This document shows, piece after piece, positions 1-9,100 of a stretch of DNA of 64,000 bases (its first letter is position 1; each line of letters begins with the position of its first letter). Position numbers and translations under genes: made by a program. The notes beneath the pieces are model-generated. The model was not told the DNA's origin. It did no database searches and was given only the letters and a program-made list of their open reading frames with translations. Origin of the DNA: Brevundimonas sp. NIBR11 (GTDB lineage Bacteria > Pseudomonadota > Alphaproteobacteria > Caulobacterales > Caulobacteraceae); contig NZ_CP115465.1 of the NCBI RefSeq assembly GCF_027912535.1, forward strand, positions 479,001-543,000, written 5' to 3'.

Positions 1-152
1 CCGAGCTGAAGATCATCGACGTCTTCATCTGCAAGCTGCGCAAGAAGCTGGCCACGGCCGCCGGCGGCAAACACTACATCGAAACCGTCTGGGGCCGCGG
101 CTACGTCCTGCGCGACCCGTCGGAAGGCGCGCAGACCGTCGCCGCCGCCTAA
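1..152 (+). CDS. ctrA: Cell-cycle response regulator CtrA, C-terminal end (partial)
   Basis: The window opens inside this gene; the reading frame starts at base 3 and ends at TAA 150-152, giving the last 49 residues. They form the end of an OmpR-type winged helix: recognition helix with [13 protein letters not shown], then the wing with [13 protein letters not shown]. From memory this matches alphaproteobacterial CtrA almost residue for residue. CtrA is the essential DNA-binding regulator of the Caulobacter cell cycle and binds TTAA-N7-TTAA boxes. The nearby fliJ-fliI pair fits the usual neighbourhood. The receiver domain lies outside the window. A strong terminator follows. Confidence 0.9.
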   Translation, partial: ELKIIDVFICKLRKKLATAAGGKHYIETVWGRGYVLRDPSEGAQTVAAA

Positions 153-181
153 GCCTTCAGGGAAGAAACGACCAGAAGATC

Positions 182-213
182 AACGCCCGCCGGGACAACC
201 CGGCGGGCGTTTT
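182..213 (+). terminator. Rho-independent terminator of ctrA
   Basis: A perfect 13-bp stem (182-194 with 199-211) closes on a 4-nt ACAA loop and runs into TTTT at 210-213. It starts 30 nt after the ctrA stop codon. Confidence 0.88.
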
Positions 214-247
214 CGTTGGCGCGCAGGATGGTCAGAAGCGGACGCGC

Positions 248-279
248 GGAAGGTCAGCCATGGGTGGAAAGCGGACGTT
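248..279. repeat. Palindromic 32-nt repeat element, copy 1
   Basis: This copy matches the element at 585-616 in 26 of 32 positions, in the same orientation. Its ends, AAGGTCAGC and GCGGACGTT, form an imperfect inverted repeat. The two copies bracket the small ORF 320-577. Similar short palindromic extragenic units are dispersed in many proteobacterial genomes; I cannot check copy number here. Confidence 0.6.
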
Positions 280-319
280 GATCGCGTATCAATGACGAGA
301 ACCCCGAGGCTGAGACCAT

Positions 320-577
320 ATGATGCGGCACCTCATTCAGCAGCCAAAGAGTGTAGCTGCCGACAGTATTTGGACGGCAGTCATGATCTGGAAGCTTGCC
401 GCCATCCCGATGGTCCTTCTCGCGGTGGCATCCACCTTCTACGCGACGAACAAGCTTGAGCCCTTCATGCTGTTCGGCGGCTTCTACATCGCCAGCGGCT
501 TTTTGGGTGCGGCGTGTTGCTGGCTTAAATCCGTTCCCGGTTGGCTGATCTACTGGTTTAGGACCCGGAGCCAATGA
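320..577 (+). CDS. Small hypothetical membrane protein
   Basis: An 85-residue ORF with two likely transmembrane segments (about residues 23-42 and 48-68) and a basic C-terminus. I do not recognise the family. Base composition is visibly lower in GC than the neighbours. The ORF is bracketed by two copies of a palindromic repeat (248-279, 585-616) and by terminators (182-213, 636-668), so it looks like an isolated, possibly acquired cassette. ATG 320 was chosen because it gives the whole hydrophobic region; a second ATG follows directly. A longer opposite-strand frame (254-709) has no recognisable protein character. Whether this ORF is expressed is uncertain. Confidence 0.5.
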   Translation: MMRHLIQQPKSVAADSIWTAVMIWKLAAIPMVLLAVASTFYATNKLEPFMLFGGFYIASGFLGAACCWLKSVPGWLIYWFRTRSQ

Positions 578-584
578 TCGCGAC

Positions 585-616
585 GGAAGGTCCGCATTGG
601 GTCGTAAGCGGACCTT
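585..616. repeat. Palindromic 32-nt repeat element, copy 2
   Basis: This copy contains a perfect 9-bp inverted repeat, AAGGTCCGC (587-595) with GCGGACCTT (608-616), around a 12-nt loop. It is a direct repeat of 248-279 with six mismatches. It starts 8 nt after the stop codon of the small membrane ORF. Confidence 0.65.
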
Positions 617-635
617 TGCTCCAGATCCAAAGCAG

Positions 636-668
636 AAACGCCTGCCGGGGAGGGCCGGCGGGCGTTTG
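636..668 (+). terminator. Rho-independent terminator
   Basis: A 12-bp stem (637-648 with 655-666, one G-T pair) with a 6-nt loop ends in TTT. It lies after the small membrane ORF and before the 3' end of the convergent BLUF gene, so it may serve both directions. Confidence 0.75.
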
Positions 669-690
669 GTCATCGGACGGTGTGAGGGGA

Positions 691-1122
691 TCACGCCGCC
701 AGAAGACATCCGTTCAGGTGCTGGGTCATGACCACGCTGCGCAGCAGTGAGATGGCGTAGTCGCAGTCGGCTTCACAGCTCGAGATGGCCAGGTCGATCT
801 GGAGCTTGAGGCTGGGAAGGACCGTGGGGGAGGCCAGGGACCAGGCTTCGAACGAGCGGAACGGCACCGGGCGGCGGGCGACGATCTGGACGTTCTCGTG
901 CCGGGGGTCGCCCTCGATCCGGGCCAGGGCTTCGTCGATGGCCTCGCCGTCGCCTTCCAGCACCTGGAAATAGCGCGCGCCCGAGACGGCGATGGCTCCG
1001 GTCAGGCCCGCCTCGCGGTTGCGCCGCTGCGCCCCGCCGAGAATGGCCAGCAGACCGCTCAGGGCTTCGTTCGCCGTTGCGGCCTCACTGCGGAAGGCCA
1101 GTTGTTGAAGGTCCTGGGTCAT
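691..1122 (-). CDS. BLUF-domain protein lacking the photoactive tyrosine
   Basis: A 143-residue single-domain BLUF (FAD blue-light sensor) protein. ATG 1122 was chosen because GGAG lies 5 nt upstream; an earlier in-frame ATG at 1146 exists. Compared with AppA, the flavin-contact Asn (N35 in RRNREAGLTG) and Gln (Q53 in YFQVLEG) are present, as is the Trp after the second helix (W94). The tyrosine that starts the photocycle (Tyr21 of AppA, in YRS) is Phe10 here (AFRS, codon 1093-1095). In studied BLUF domains Tyr-to-Phe abolishes the red-shifted signalling state. The protein may therefore bind flavin without normal light signalling. The C-terminal ~45 residues form a short helical cap with no output domain. 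Confidence 0.85.
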   Translation of the reverse strand: MTQDLQQLAFRSEAATANEALSGLLAILGGAQRRNREAGLTGAIAVSGARYFQVLEGDGEAIDEALARIEGDPRHENVQIVARRPVPFRSFEAWSLASPTVLPSLKLQIDLAISSCEADCDYAISLLRSVVMTQHLNGCLLAA

Positions 1123-1368
1123 GCCGGCTCCATGCGAAAATCGCACGAGCAGCGATGCGCCGGCATGCTTGGCGACACCTTAATGAGGCCGTCCGACACG
1201 CGGGTGTTGAGACAAAAGTTATAGGGTTCGCGCCACGCGCGCACAGGCGGCCGGGTGTGCCGTCGCTCGCCAGTCACCGATATGGCGACGAAAAATCCGA
1301 GATCAAGAATTGCCAGCGGGCGACTTGTGCGCAGACTGCGGGGCCTTCGAACGGCACGGGAGGCGGCG

Positions 1369-1803
1369 ATGAATACCGATCCGACATACGGCACGGTGGC
1401 GGCCGGGGGCGTGCCCCACACCCTCTATCACGGCACCCGCGCGGACCTGGGCGTCGGCGACCTGCTGCAGCCGGGATTTCAGTCGAACTACGGCGAGGGG
1501 CTGAAACTGTCGTGGATCTATTTCTCCGGCACGCTGGAGGCGGCGACCTGGGGCGCGGAACTGGCGCGCGGCGAGGGGTGTCAGCGCATCTTCATCGTCG
1601 AGCCGACCGGTGAGATCGAGGACGATCCCAACCTGACCAACGCCAAATTTCCCGGCAATCCGACCCTGTCCTATCGCTCGCGCGCGCCGCTGCGGATCGT
1701 CGGCGAGGTGACCGAATGGCAAGGGCATCCGCCGGAGCAGGTGCAGGCGATGAAGGACAATGTCGCCCGGCTGCTGGCCGAGGGCGCGCCGATCTACGAC
1801 TAG
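1369..1803 (+). CDS. arr: NAD+-rifampin ADP-ribosyltransferase (Arr)
   Basis: A 144-residue protein that transfers ADP-ribose from NAD+ to the 23-hydroxyl of rifamycins and so inactivates them. Visible family signatures are LYHGTRADL (His21), WIYFS (Tyr51), WGAELA, VEPTGEIEDDPNLTN (acidic residues 84-86), KFPGNPTLSYR and PLRIVGEV. Length matches Arr of Mycobacterium smegmatis. ATG 1369 was chosen for its GGGAGG Shine-Dalgarno; the frame stays open upstream to about 1255 without conserved residues. The gene is convergent with the xylanase; their stop codons overlap by 2 nt. Chromosomal Arr genes are widespread in environmental bacteria, and no transposon or integron is visible, so this looks intrinsic. 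Confidence 0.93.
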   Translation: MNTDPTYGTVAAGGVPHTLYHGTRADLGVGDLLQPGFQSNYGEGLKLSWIYFSGTLEAATWGAELARGEGCQRIFIVEPTGEIEDDPNLTNAKFPGNPTLSYRSRAPLRIVGEVTEWQGHPPEQVQAMKDNVARLLAEGAPIYD

Positions 1804-2855
1804 ACGCCCTCGCGGATGGCGTCGGAAACGGCCTGGAACATCGGGTTGGCGCGAGCCTGGGCGTTGAACAGCAGCGGGCTGTCCTTGCCGTCGTCGCGGG
1901 CGTCGCGCCTCAGCCAGCTGTCGGTGTCGCGCATCCCCCAGACGGTGAAGGCGAACCGTTGGGCGGGCGGCAGGTCCATGAAGGCTTCGGTCAGTTCGGC
2001 GACGCGGGCGGTCTGCTGTTCGATCTTCTGGCGCTGGGAGCGGGTGTCGATCCGGCCCTCTGAGCGCAGGGAGGCGTCGAGCTCCGAGACATGGATCGGC
2101 AGGCCGAACTGAGCGGCCTCGCGGAAGAAGGCGGCGGTCTGGCCGGCGGGGATTTCGATGTCGAGGTGGGACTGGGTGCCGATGCCCCCGATGGGAACGC
2201 CCGCCTTCAGCATCCGCTCGACGAGCCGGAGGAAGGTCGCCCCCTTGGTCGGCAGGTTCTCGAGATTGTAGTCGTTGAGGAACAGGACCGCGTCCGGATC
2301 GGCCAGCTTCGCCTGTTCGAAAGCGCGAGCGATATAGCCGTCCTGGCCGAGGGCTTCCGACCACAGACAGGTGCGCAGGCCGGCGCCATTCTCGGCCACC
2401 GCCTCGTTGACGACGTCCCAGCCGGTGGCGCGGCCACGGTATCTCTGGGCGACGGTCTGGATGTAGCGGTCGTATTCGGTCCGGAACCGCTCGCCGCTGA
2501 GGGAGCGGAAATAGGCGCTGTCCTGCGAGTACCAGATCAGGGTCGTGCCAAAGAGACGCAGGCCGTGGGTGGTGCAGAAGTCGGCGATCCGGTCGGGCGC
2601 GTCCCAGCGGTACTCGCCGGTCTCCGACAGGATGTACTCCATCTTCATCTCCCACTCGGGCGTCAGCTGGGAGCAGTGGGTCAGGCACAGATCGACCCAG
2701 GCCGGGTCCTGGAACTGGCCGGTCATGGCGCAGGTCCCGATGGGGAAGGGGGCGATCGACTTCAGCGGGGTCGCCGCGATGGCCGGGGCGGCGGCGGTGT
2801 TTCCGCAGGCCGCGAGCGCGAGCGACGAGGCGAGGACGGTGCGGCGATCGATCAT
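1800..2855 (-). CDS. GH10 family endo-1,4-beta-xylanase, exported
   Basis: A 351-residue glycoside hydrolase family 10 protein. The N-terminus (MIDRRTVLASSLALAACG) is a Tat-like or lipoprotein signal with a lipobox-like LAAC. Catalytic residues are in place: acid/base Glu151 in WDVVNEAV and nucleophile Glu259 in HVSELD. The substrate loop LTPEWEMKME and the NDYNLE segment are also GH10-like. Oddly, the strand usually reading GHTLVWHSQ is FGTTLIWYSQ (residues 102-111), replacing two conserved histidines; specificity may differ from classical xylanases. It is a stand-alone gene with no other carbohydrate genes nearby. Predicted role: periplasmic or cell-surface hydrolysis of xylan-type glucans. 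Confidence 0.88.
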   Translation of the reverse strand: MIDRRTVLASSLALAACGNTAAAPAIAATPLKSIAPFPIGTCAMTGQFQDPAWVDLCLTHCSQLTPEWEMKMEYILSETGEYRWDAPDRIADFCTTHGLRLFGTTLIWYSQDSAYFRSLSGERFRTEYDRYIQTVAQRYRGRATGWDVVNEAVAENGAGLRTCLWSEALGQDGYIARAFEQAKLADPDAVLFLNDYNLENLPTKGATFLRLVERMLKAGVPIGGIGTQSHLDIEIPAGQTAAFFREAAQFGLPIHVSELDASLRSEGRIDTRSQRQKIEQQTARVAELTEAFMDLPPAQRFAFTVWGMRDTDSWLRRDARDDGKDSPLLFNAQARANPMFQAVSDAIREGV

Positions 2856-2868
2856 GCCGCGCGCCGGA

Positions 2869-3279
2869 TCAGGCGCTGCGACGACGCAGACCCATCTCGT
2901 CGAACGCCGCCGTCTCGCGCTTGCCGGCGGCGATCAGGGCGTTCAGGCGGGTGGTTTCGGCGACGTGTTCGAACTTCTTCAGCTCGGAATAGGCGTCGGT
3001 CAGGGCGTCGCGGGCGCCGGTTTCCTCGGCGTCGAGGACGGTCAGGTCGCTTTCGGCCGCGCCCTTGCGAGCCTTCCAGCCGTTCATATAGGCCTGAAGC
3101 AGAAGCCCGGCCTCGGCGTCGGCGCGGGCGCGCTCGCGCTCGACCTCGACCTCGGCGTCCAGAACCGCCAGACGCATTTCGGCCGAAGCCCTGCGCGACG
3201 AAATCTCAGCCAGGCGCTTCTGCAGCGTCTCGACCTCGTAGTTGGAGATGCGGATCAGCGAATGGGCCCAGGCGGTCAT
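2869..3279 (-). CDS. fliJ: Flagellar export chaperone FliJ
   Basis: A 136-residue, almost entirely helical and coiled-coil protein with a highly charged heptad pattern, lying directly downstream of fliI. It is the FliJ stalk protein of the flagellar type III export apparatus, which fits in the FliI ATPase ring and couples it to the export gate. ATG 3279 was chosen with GGAG 9-12 nt upstream; a TTG at 3294 would add five residues. It ends just before the xylanase start. The fliI-fliJ order after ctrA is typical of Caulobacterales. Sequence conservation of FliJ is low, so the call rests on shape plus context. Confidence 0.85.
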   Translation of the reverse strand: MTAWAHSLIRISNYEVETLQKRLAEISSRRASAEMRLAVLDAEVEVERERARADAEAGLLLQAYMNGWKARKGAAESDLTVLDAEETGARDALTDAYSELKKFEHVAETTRLNALIAAGKRETAAFDEMGLRRRSA

Positions 3280-3304
3280 GCGGCTATACTCCAACGGGTA
3301 GGGG

Positions 3305-4648
3305 TCACTGAGCGACCATGCCCTGGTTCAGAATTGCCTCCAGGCGGGTAAAGGAATCGGAAAGACGCGTGGCGTCGTCCTTGTCCTGGCCCAGGAAGGC
3401 TTCCAGTTGCGGGTTCAGGGCGATCGCCCGGTCGGTGATTGGATCGGCGCCCGCGCGATAGGCGCCGATCTTGATCAGCTCTTCCATTGAGGCGTAGGCG
3501 GAGAGGCACTGGCGGGCGCGCTTGTTCAGCTCGCGCTCGGGCGGGGTCTGGCAGCCCGGCATGGTCCGGCTGACGGATTTCAGGACGTCGATGGCGGGGA
3601 AGCGGCCGCGCTCGGCGATCTTGCGGTCCATGACGATGTGGCCGTCCAGAATACCGCGTACGGCGTCGGCGATGGGCTCGTCATGGTCGCCGCCGTCCAC
3701 CAGCACGGTGAACAGGGCGGTGATGGGCCCGGCCGTCGTGCCGTCGGCCCGCACCGGGCCGGGCCCGGCGCGCTCCAGAAGCTTCGGCAGCTCGGTGAAG
3801 ACGGTGGGGGTGTATCCCTTGGTCGTCGGGGGTTCGCCGGCGGCCAGGCCGATCTCGCGCTGGGCCATGGCGAAGCGGGTGACCGAGTCCATCAGGCACA
3901 GGACTTCCAGGTCCTGGTCGCGGAAATATTCGGCGATGGCCAGGGTCATGTAGGCGGACTGACGCCGCTTCAGGGCCGGCTCGTCGGAGGTGGCGACCAC
4001 GACGACGGCCCGGCGCAGGCCTTCTTCGCCCAGGGTTTCCTCGATGAACTCGCGGACCTCCCGGCCCCGTTCGCCGATCAGGCCGACCACGACGACGTCG
4101 CAGGTCGCCTGTTTGGCCAGCATGGACAGCAGCACCGACTTGCCGACGCCCGAGCCGGCGAAGATGCCCAGACGCTGGCCCCGGCAGGTGGTGGTGAAGA
4201 CGTCCATCGAGCGGACGCCGAGATCCAGCCGTTCTCCGACGCGGCCGCGCGAATGGGCGGGGGGCGGCGAGGCGCGCAGCGTATAGGGGGCAGGCCCCTG
4301 CGGCAGGGGACCTTTGCCGTCGATGGGATTGCCGAAGGCGTCGATGATCCGGCCGAGCCAGGCGGTCGTCGGGCGTACGCTGGCCTGTTCGCCGATGATG
4401 TGGATGTCGGCGCCGGGGGCCACGCCTTCGACCGGGCCGAAGGGCATCAGCAGCGCCTTGGAATCCCGGAAGCCGACGACCTCGGCGGGCAGGGGAATCT
4501 GCCCTCGACGACCGATCTCGGCCCGGGCGCCGACGGCGAGGCGTGACAGGCCGCCACGGGCCTCGATCAGCAGGCCGCTGACGCCCGCCACCTTGCCGGT
4601 GACGACCAACGGATCGATCGCTTCGACGGCGGCGACGAGGTTGCGCAA
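3305..4648 (-). CDS. fliI: Flagellum-specific ATP synthase FliI
   Basis: A 447-residue F1-beta-like ATPase that powers export of flagellar subunits. Walker A is GSGVGKS (165-171); other signatures are [14 protein letters not shown], the Walker B strand [20 protein letters not shown] and the [11 protein letters not shown] motif of type III export ATPases. The start appears to be TTG 4648; no in-frame ATG gives the conserved N-terminal fold, and the ribosome site is weak. It begins the fliI-fliJ operon. An inverted pair of GTTAAC half-sites lies 30-56 bp upstream (4678-4704), which resembles CtrA-controlled class II flagellar promoters. Confidence 0.95.
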   Translation of the reverse strand: MRNLVAAVEAIDPLVVTGKVAGVSGLLIEARGGLSRLAVGARAEIGRRGQIPLPAEVVGFRDSKALLMPFGPVEGVAPGADIHIIGEQASVRPTTAWLGRIIDAFGNPIDGKGPLPQGPAPYTLRASPPPAHSRGRVGERLDLGVRSMDVFTTTCRGQRLGIFAGSGVGKSVLLSMLAKQATCDVVVVGLIGERGREVREFIEETLGEEGLRRAVVVVATSDEPALKRRQSAYMTLAIAEYFRDQDLEVLCLMDSVTRFAMAQREIGLAAGEPPTTKGYTPTVFTELPKLLERAGPGPVRADGTTAGPITALFTVLVDGGDHDEPIADAVRGILDGHIVMDRKIAERGRFPAIDVLKSVSRTMPGCQTPPERELNKRARQCLSAYASMEELIKIGAYRAGADPITDRAIALNPQLEAFLGQDKDDATRLSDSFTRLEAILNQGMVAQ

Positions 4649-4677
4649 ACGAGGGACCTGAGGGCGGAAACGGAGAC

Positions 4678-4704
4678 GTTAACCTCTGGTCCAACGTGGT
4701 TAAC
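4678..4704 (-). promoter_or_regulatory. Inverted GTTAACC repeat upstream of fliI (CtrA-like half-sites)
   Basis: GTTAACC (4678-4684) and GGTTAAC (4698-4704) form a perfect 7-bp inverted repeat with a 13-bp spacer. Each arm contains the TTAAC half-site of the CtrA box, but the spacing is not the standard N7. The position just upstream of fliI suggests control of the fliI-fliJ operon. Confidence 0.45.
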
Positions 4705-4721
4705 GCGGGATGAAGCCGGGC

Positions 4722-5630
4722 CTAGTTGGCTGTGGGAACCGGGGCGGCCTCTTCCTTGCCGGTCGTCAGGATGGCGCCGACCGAGGCGGCGACGATGCAG
4801 CCGATGGCCAGCCACTGCTGGCCGGTCAGCAGCTCGTGCAGGAAGAGCATCCCGGCCACGGCGCCGATGGCGGGCTCGCCGCTGAGGAGGACGCCGAAGG
4901 TGCGCTTGGGCATGCCGCGCATGGCGACCATGTCCAGCGAATAGGGCAGGGCGCTGGAACAGATAGCCACGACCACGGCCAGGATAAGGACGGACGGGGC
5001 GAACAGGCCGGCTCCGGCGGCCCCGACGCCGAAGGGCAGGATGACAAGGGCCGCCACGCTCATCCCCATGGCGACCGAAGGCCCTGACGGGATGTGCGAC
5101 AGCCGCTTGCCGAACACGATGTAAAGGGCCCAGCAGACCGCCGCGACCAAGGCGAAGCCGACGCCGACGGGATCCAGAGATCCGGCGCCGCCGCTCAGCG
5201 GCAAGAGCAGCAACAGACCCACGGCCGCGCATCCGATCCAGACGAAATGGATCAACCGCCGCGCATGGATCAGGGCCAGGGTCAGGGGCCCGGTGAACTC
5301 GATGGCCAGGGCCAGACCCAGCGGAACGGTCCGCAGCGACATGTAGAAGCTCAGGTTCATCAGCCCGAGCACCAGACCAAAGGCGAGCACCCGCTTGATG
5401 TCTTCACGCCCCAGCCGCAGCCGCCAGGGCCGGAAGACGGCCAGAAGCATCAGGGCGGCGAGACCCACCCGAAGGGCGGCGGTCCCTTCGGCGCCGACCA
5501 TGGGAAACATCTGCTTGGCGAACGAGGTGCCGAAGGCGAGCGACAGCATGGCGCCAAGAAGCGCCGCATAGGGCGCGGCGGACGCGAGGCGCGGGGAGTT
5601 TAGGGTTTGGCGGAGGGCGATCATCGACAT
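4722..5630 (-). CDS. DMT/EamA-family exporter, RhtA-like
   Basis: A 302-residue inner-membrane protein with ten predicted transmembrane segments and two EamA repeats. FAKQMFP, the AIEFTGPL motif in the first repeat and SLDMVAMRGMPKRTFGVLLSGEPAIGAVAG in two overlapping parts of the second are typical of the RhtA branch that exports threonine, homoserine and related amino acids. It is divergent from an Lrp/AsnC regulator, with an 84-bp shared intergenic region holding a perfect inverted repeat. Regulator and context suggest amino-acid-responsive export; the substrate is inferred. Confidence 0.85.
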   Translation of the reverse strand: MSMIALRQTLNSPRLASAAPYAALLGAMLSLAFGTSFAKQMFPMVGAEGTAALRVGLAALMLLAVFRPWRLRLGREDIKRVLAFGLVLGLMNLSFYMSLRTVPLGLALAIEFTGPLTLALIHARRLIHFVWIGCAAVGLLLLLPLSGGAGSLDPVGVGFALVAAVCWALYIVFGKRLSHIPSGPSVAMGMSVAALVILPFGVGAAGAGLFAPSVLILAVVVAICSSALPYSLDMVAMRGMPKRTFGVLLSGEPAIGAVAGMLFLHELLTGQQWLAIGCIVAASVGAILTTGKEEAAPVPTAN

Positions 5631-5667
5631 GCCGCAACGATAGACGGAACGCGATTGCGCTTCCCGG

Positions 5668-5697
5668 CGATTTCAGGCTCCAGTGCACCTGAAATCG
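5668..5697. promoter_or_regulatory. Inverted-repeat operator between exporter and Lrp-type regulator
   Basis: CGATTTCAGG (5668-5677) and CCTGAAATCG (5688-5697) are perfect 10-bp inverted arms with a 10-bp spacer, so arm centres are about two helical turns apart. The site lies between the divergent starts (5630 and 5715). This is the expected placement for an operator of the adjacent Lrp/AsnC protein. Confidence 0.65.
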
Positions 5698-5714
5698 TCT
5701 TTCAAGGCTTCGAT

Positions 5715-6197
5715 ATGACGGAATTCGCCACCCTTGATGCCTTCGACCATAAGCTTCTCGACCGCGTCCGCCGCAACAACCTCGAACCTGCGCGGGTCAC
5801 GGCCGAGGCGGTCGGCCTGTCGGAGTCCGCCGTGCTGCGCCGGCTCCGTCGTCTGCGCGCCGAAAGGGTCATCGTCGCCGATGTCGCCGTGGTCGATCCG
5901 GCCAGGGTGGAGCCGCGCATCGTCCTGCATGTGCTGGTCGAAATGAACACTCAGGACCGAAAGGTCATGACGGCGTTTCAAGCCGCTATGTGCGCCAGCC
6001 CCGAGGTGCAGGGCTGCTGGGATGTCACCGGAGAGACCGACTATCTGCTGACCGTCGCGGTGCGCTCGATGGCGGAATACGAGACTTTTGGCATCCGCGA
6101 ACTGGTCCCTGAGCGCGGCGTGCGCGCCTTCAAGAGCATGATCGTGATCCGCGAGGTCGTGGGCGTCGATCCCGCGCGGGCGATGATCCGTCTTTAG
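5715..6197 (+). CDS. Lrp/AsnC family transcriptional regulator
   Basis: A 160-residue regulator. Residues 1-60 hold the HTH (LDAFDHKLLDRVRRNN, then ESAVLRRLRRLRAERVI). Residues 65-150 form the RAM/AsnC ligand-binding fold with DVTGETDYLLTVAV, the usual Gly-Asp-ligand segment. ATG 5715 starts the conserved domain; upstream in-frame sequence overlaps the operator. Such proteins assemble as octamers and sense amino acids. The divergent RhtA-like exporter is its likely target. Its stop overlaps that of the convergent histidine kinase (6194). Confidence 0.92.
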   Translation: MTEFATLDAFDHKLLDRVRRNNLEPARVTAEAVGLSESAVLRRLRRLRAERVIVADVAVVDPARVEPRIVLHVLVEMNTQDRKVMTAFQAAMCASPEVQGCWDVTGETDYLLTVAVRSMAEYETFGIRELVPERGVRAFKSMIVIREVVGVDPARAMIRL

Positions 6198-9100
6198 GCC
6201 TCGATCATGTCGTGGACCTTTGCGGCCAGGTCGCCCATGACGAAGGGCTTGGTCAGCACCTCCATGCCAGGGGCGAGAAGGCCATTGCCGACCGCCGCGT
6301 TCTCCGCGTAGCCGGTGATGAACAGCACCTTCAGGTCTGGCCGGGACAGGCGCGCCGCGTCCGCCACCTGGCGCCCGTTCATTCCGCCCGGCAGGCCCAC
6401 GTCCGAGATCAACAGGTCGATGCGCCGATCCGTACGCAGGATTTCAAGCCCCGACGGCCCGTCCGGCGCCTCGATCACCGTGTAGCCGGCGTCGCCCAGA
6501 ACCTCGGCGACCAGCATCCGCACGGTCTCCTCGTCGTCGATGATCAGGACGGTCTCTCCGTGTCCACCCTCGGCGACCGGGGTCATCCCGGCCATCTCGT
6601 CGCCATCGACGTCGCCCTGATAGCGGGGCAGGTACAGGCACATGGTCGTGCCCTTGCCCATCTCCGAATAGATCCGCACCTGACCGCCTGATTGCCGCAC
6701 GAAGCCATGGATCATCGACAGGCCCAGCCCCGTCCCCTGGCCCAGCGGCTTGGTGGTGAAGAAGGGGTCGAAGGCCTGGGCCTGGACCTCGGGCGGCATG
6801 CCCGTGCCCGTGTCGGTGACGCAGAGCGAGACATACTGACCCGGCGGCAGGTCGCGGGCCTTGGCCGCGCGGTCGTCCAGCCATTTGTTGCAGGTCTCGA
6901 TCGTCAACCGTCCGCCGCCGGGGGCCATGGCGTCGCGGGCGTTGATACAGAGGTTGAGGAGGGCGTTCTCCAGCTGTGACTGGTCGATGCGGGTCGCCCA
7001 CAGGCCGCCCGCGCCGACGACCTCCAGTTCGATGTCCGGCCCGATGCTGCGCCGGATCAAGTCGTCCATGCCGGTGATCAGGCGGTTGACGTCGGTTGGC
7101 TTGGGATCCAGCGTCTGGCGGCGCGAGAAGGCCAGCAGCCGCTGTGTCAGAGAGGCGGCGCGCTGGGCGGACCCTTGCGCGGCGTCGATGTAACGCTCCA
7201 TGCCGTTGAGGCGGCCTTCCGAGAGGCGCTTGCCGAGCAGTTCGAGCGAACCGGAGATGCCGGCCAGCAGGTTGTTGAAGTCGTGTGCAATGCCCCCGGT
7301 CAGCTGCCCCACCGCCTCCATCTTCTGCGACTGTCGCAGGGCCTCGTGGGCGCGGGTCAGCTCTTCGGTCCGCTCCGCCACCCGATCCTCCAGGGTGGCG
7401 TTCAGGGTGTGCAGTTCGATCTCGGCCCGCTTCTTCTCCGTCAGATCCTTGAACAGGACGGCGACCTGTTTGTCCGACACCGCCCCTACGCGGAAGGCGG
7501 CGAGTTCCAACCAGCGCCCGGTCTGCTCCAGCTCCTTTTCAAAGCGGATCGATTGCCCTGTTTCGAGAACGCCCTTGTAGAGTGACAGCCAGCTGTCGGC
7601 CTCATCGCCGACGATCTCGCGCAGGCGCTTGCCGACGATGTCGGGAATGCCGGTATTGGCGCTATAGGCGGGGTTGGCCTCGACGTGGATGTAGTCGCTC
7701 AGCGGACCGTCCGGACCGTCGATGAACTCGATGACGCAGAAGCCCTCGTCGATGCTCTCGAACAGGGTGCGATAGCGCTTTTCGCTTTCGAGCCGTTCGG
7801 CCTCGGCATGAACGCGTTCGATATGGGCCCAGGACCGGGTCACCACCTCACGGATGATCGCCAGCTCCTCATCGGTCCAGACATGCGGCGCGCTGTGATG
7901 AACGGCCATCAGTCCGACCAGCCTCCGCTCCTTGACCAGGGGCATGCAGACCGTGGCCGCGATGCCGATGCTCTGGAAGGTCGCCGCCTCCTCCGGCGCA
8001 AGTTCTTTGAGATTGTCGGCGACGATCAGCGGGCGGCCTGCGCCCAGCTCCTCGACGGCCAATCGACCGAAGTCGGCCAGCTGGTACCGGCCGACGATGC
8101 TGGTCGCCCCCGGCGCCGTCCAATCCCCCCGGATGGTGAAGCCGTCTTCATCGGGGTCCATGTCGGCATAGGCCACCACGGACGCGCCCAGATGCTCTCC
8201 GGTCAGACGCGTGATGATGGCCAGGATTTCCTCGGCGTCGATCGTCACCTGGGCGGCGGTCGTGAGTTCGTCGAGGAAGCGCAGTCGCCGCTCGCTGGCT
8301 TCGAGCGAAGCGGTGACCCGCGCTCTCTCGCTGGCGGTCCGAACGCGCTCGGCGACCTCCCGCACAAGAGCCACGTCCTCGTCAGACCATTCGCGCGGCG
8401 TGGCGTTGTTGACGAACAACAGGGCGACGACCTTGCCCTGCTCGATCAGCGGCATGTTGATGAGTGAGGTCGCGCGAATATCGGCCAGGGCGGCGCCGCC
8501 GTCCGCGACCCTCGGATCGTTGGCGGCGTCGGCGAAGATGACCGTCTCGCCTCTTGCGAGGTCCTCGATGTAGTTTCCGAAGTCCCGGAAGTGGATAACG
8601 CCCGCGATGCTCTGGACGCCTGGGGCGTTGTAATCGCGTGCGATGGTGACGGTCTCCGCCTCGGTGTCCATCACGCCGTAACCGACGCGACTGACGCCGA
8701 GGGTCTCCGCCAGGATGCGCGATGACGCATGGGCGATCTCGGCCGGATCGGTCAGATCACGGATCGCGTCATTGAGGTCGATCAGCGCCTTCTGGCGGGC
8801 CTCCGTCAGCTTGCGCTCGGTGATGTCGGTGAACAGGATGGCGACGCGATGCTGTTCGGGGTCGCCGATGCGCAAGGCTTCGACATCATACCATCGGCCG
8901 AAGATGTCGGCCGGGTTCTGGAATCGGGCGGTCTCGCCGGTCAGGGCGACGTGGCCATAAAGTTCGAACCAGTGCCGCTCCAGCCCCGGCGCGATCTCCG
9001 ACACCCATTTTCCGTTGGCGTCGCGAAGGCCGGTCATGTCCTCGAACGCAGGATTGCCCTCGACGATTCTGTAGTCGACCGGCCGCATGTCGGCGTCGAA

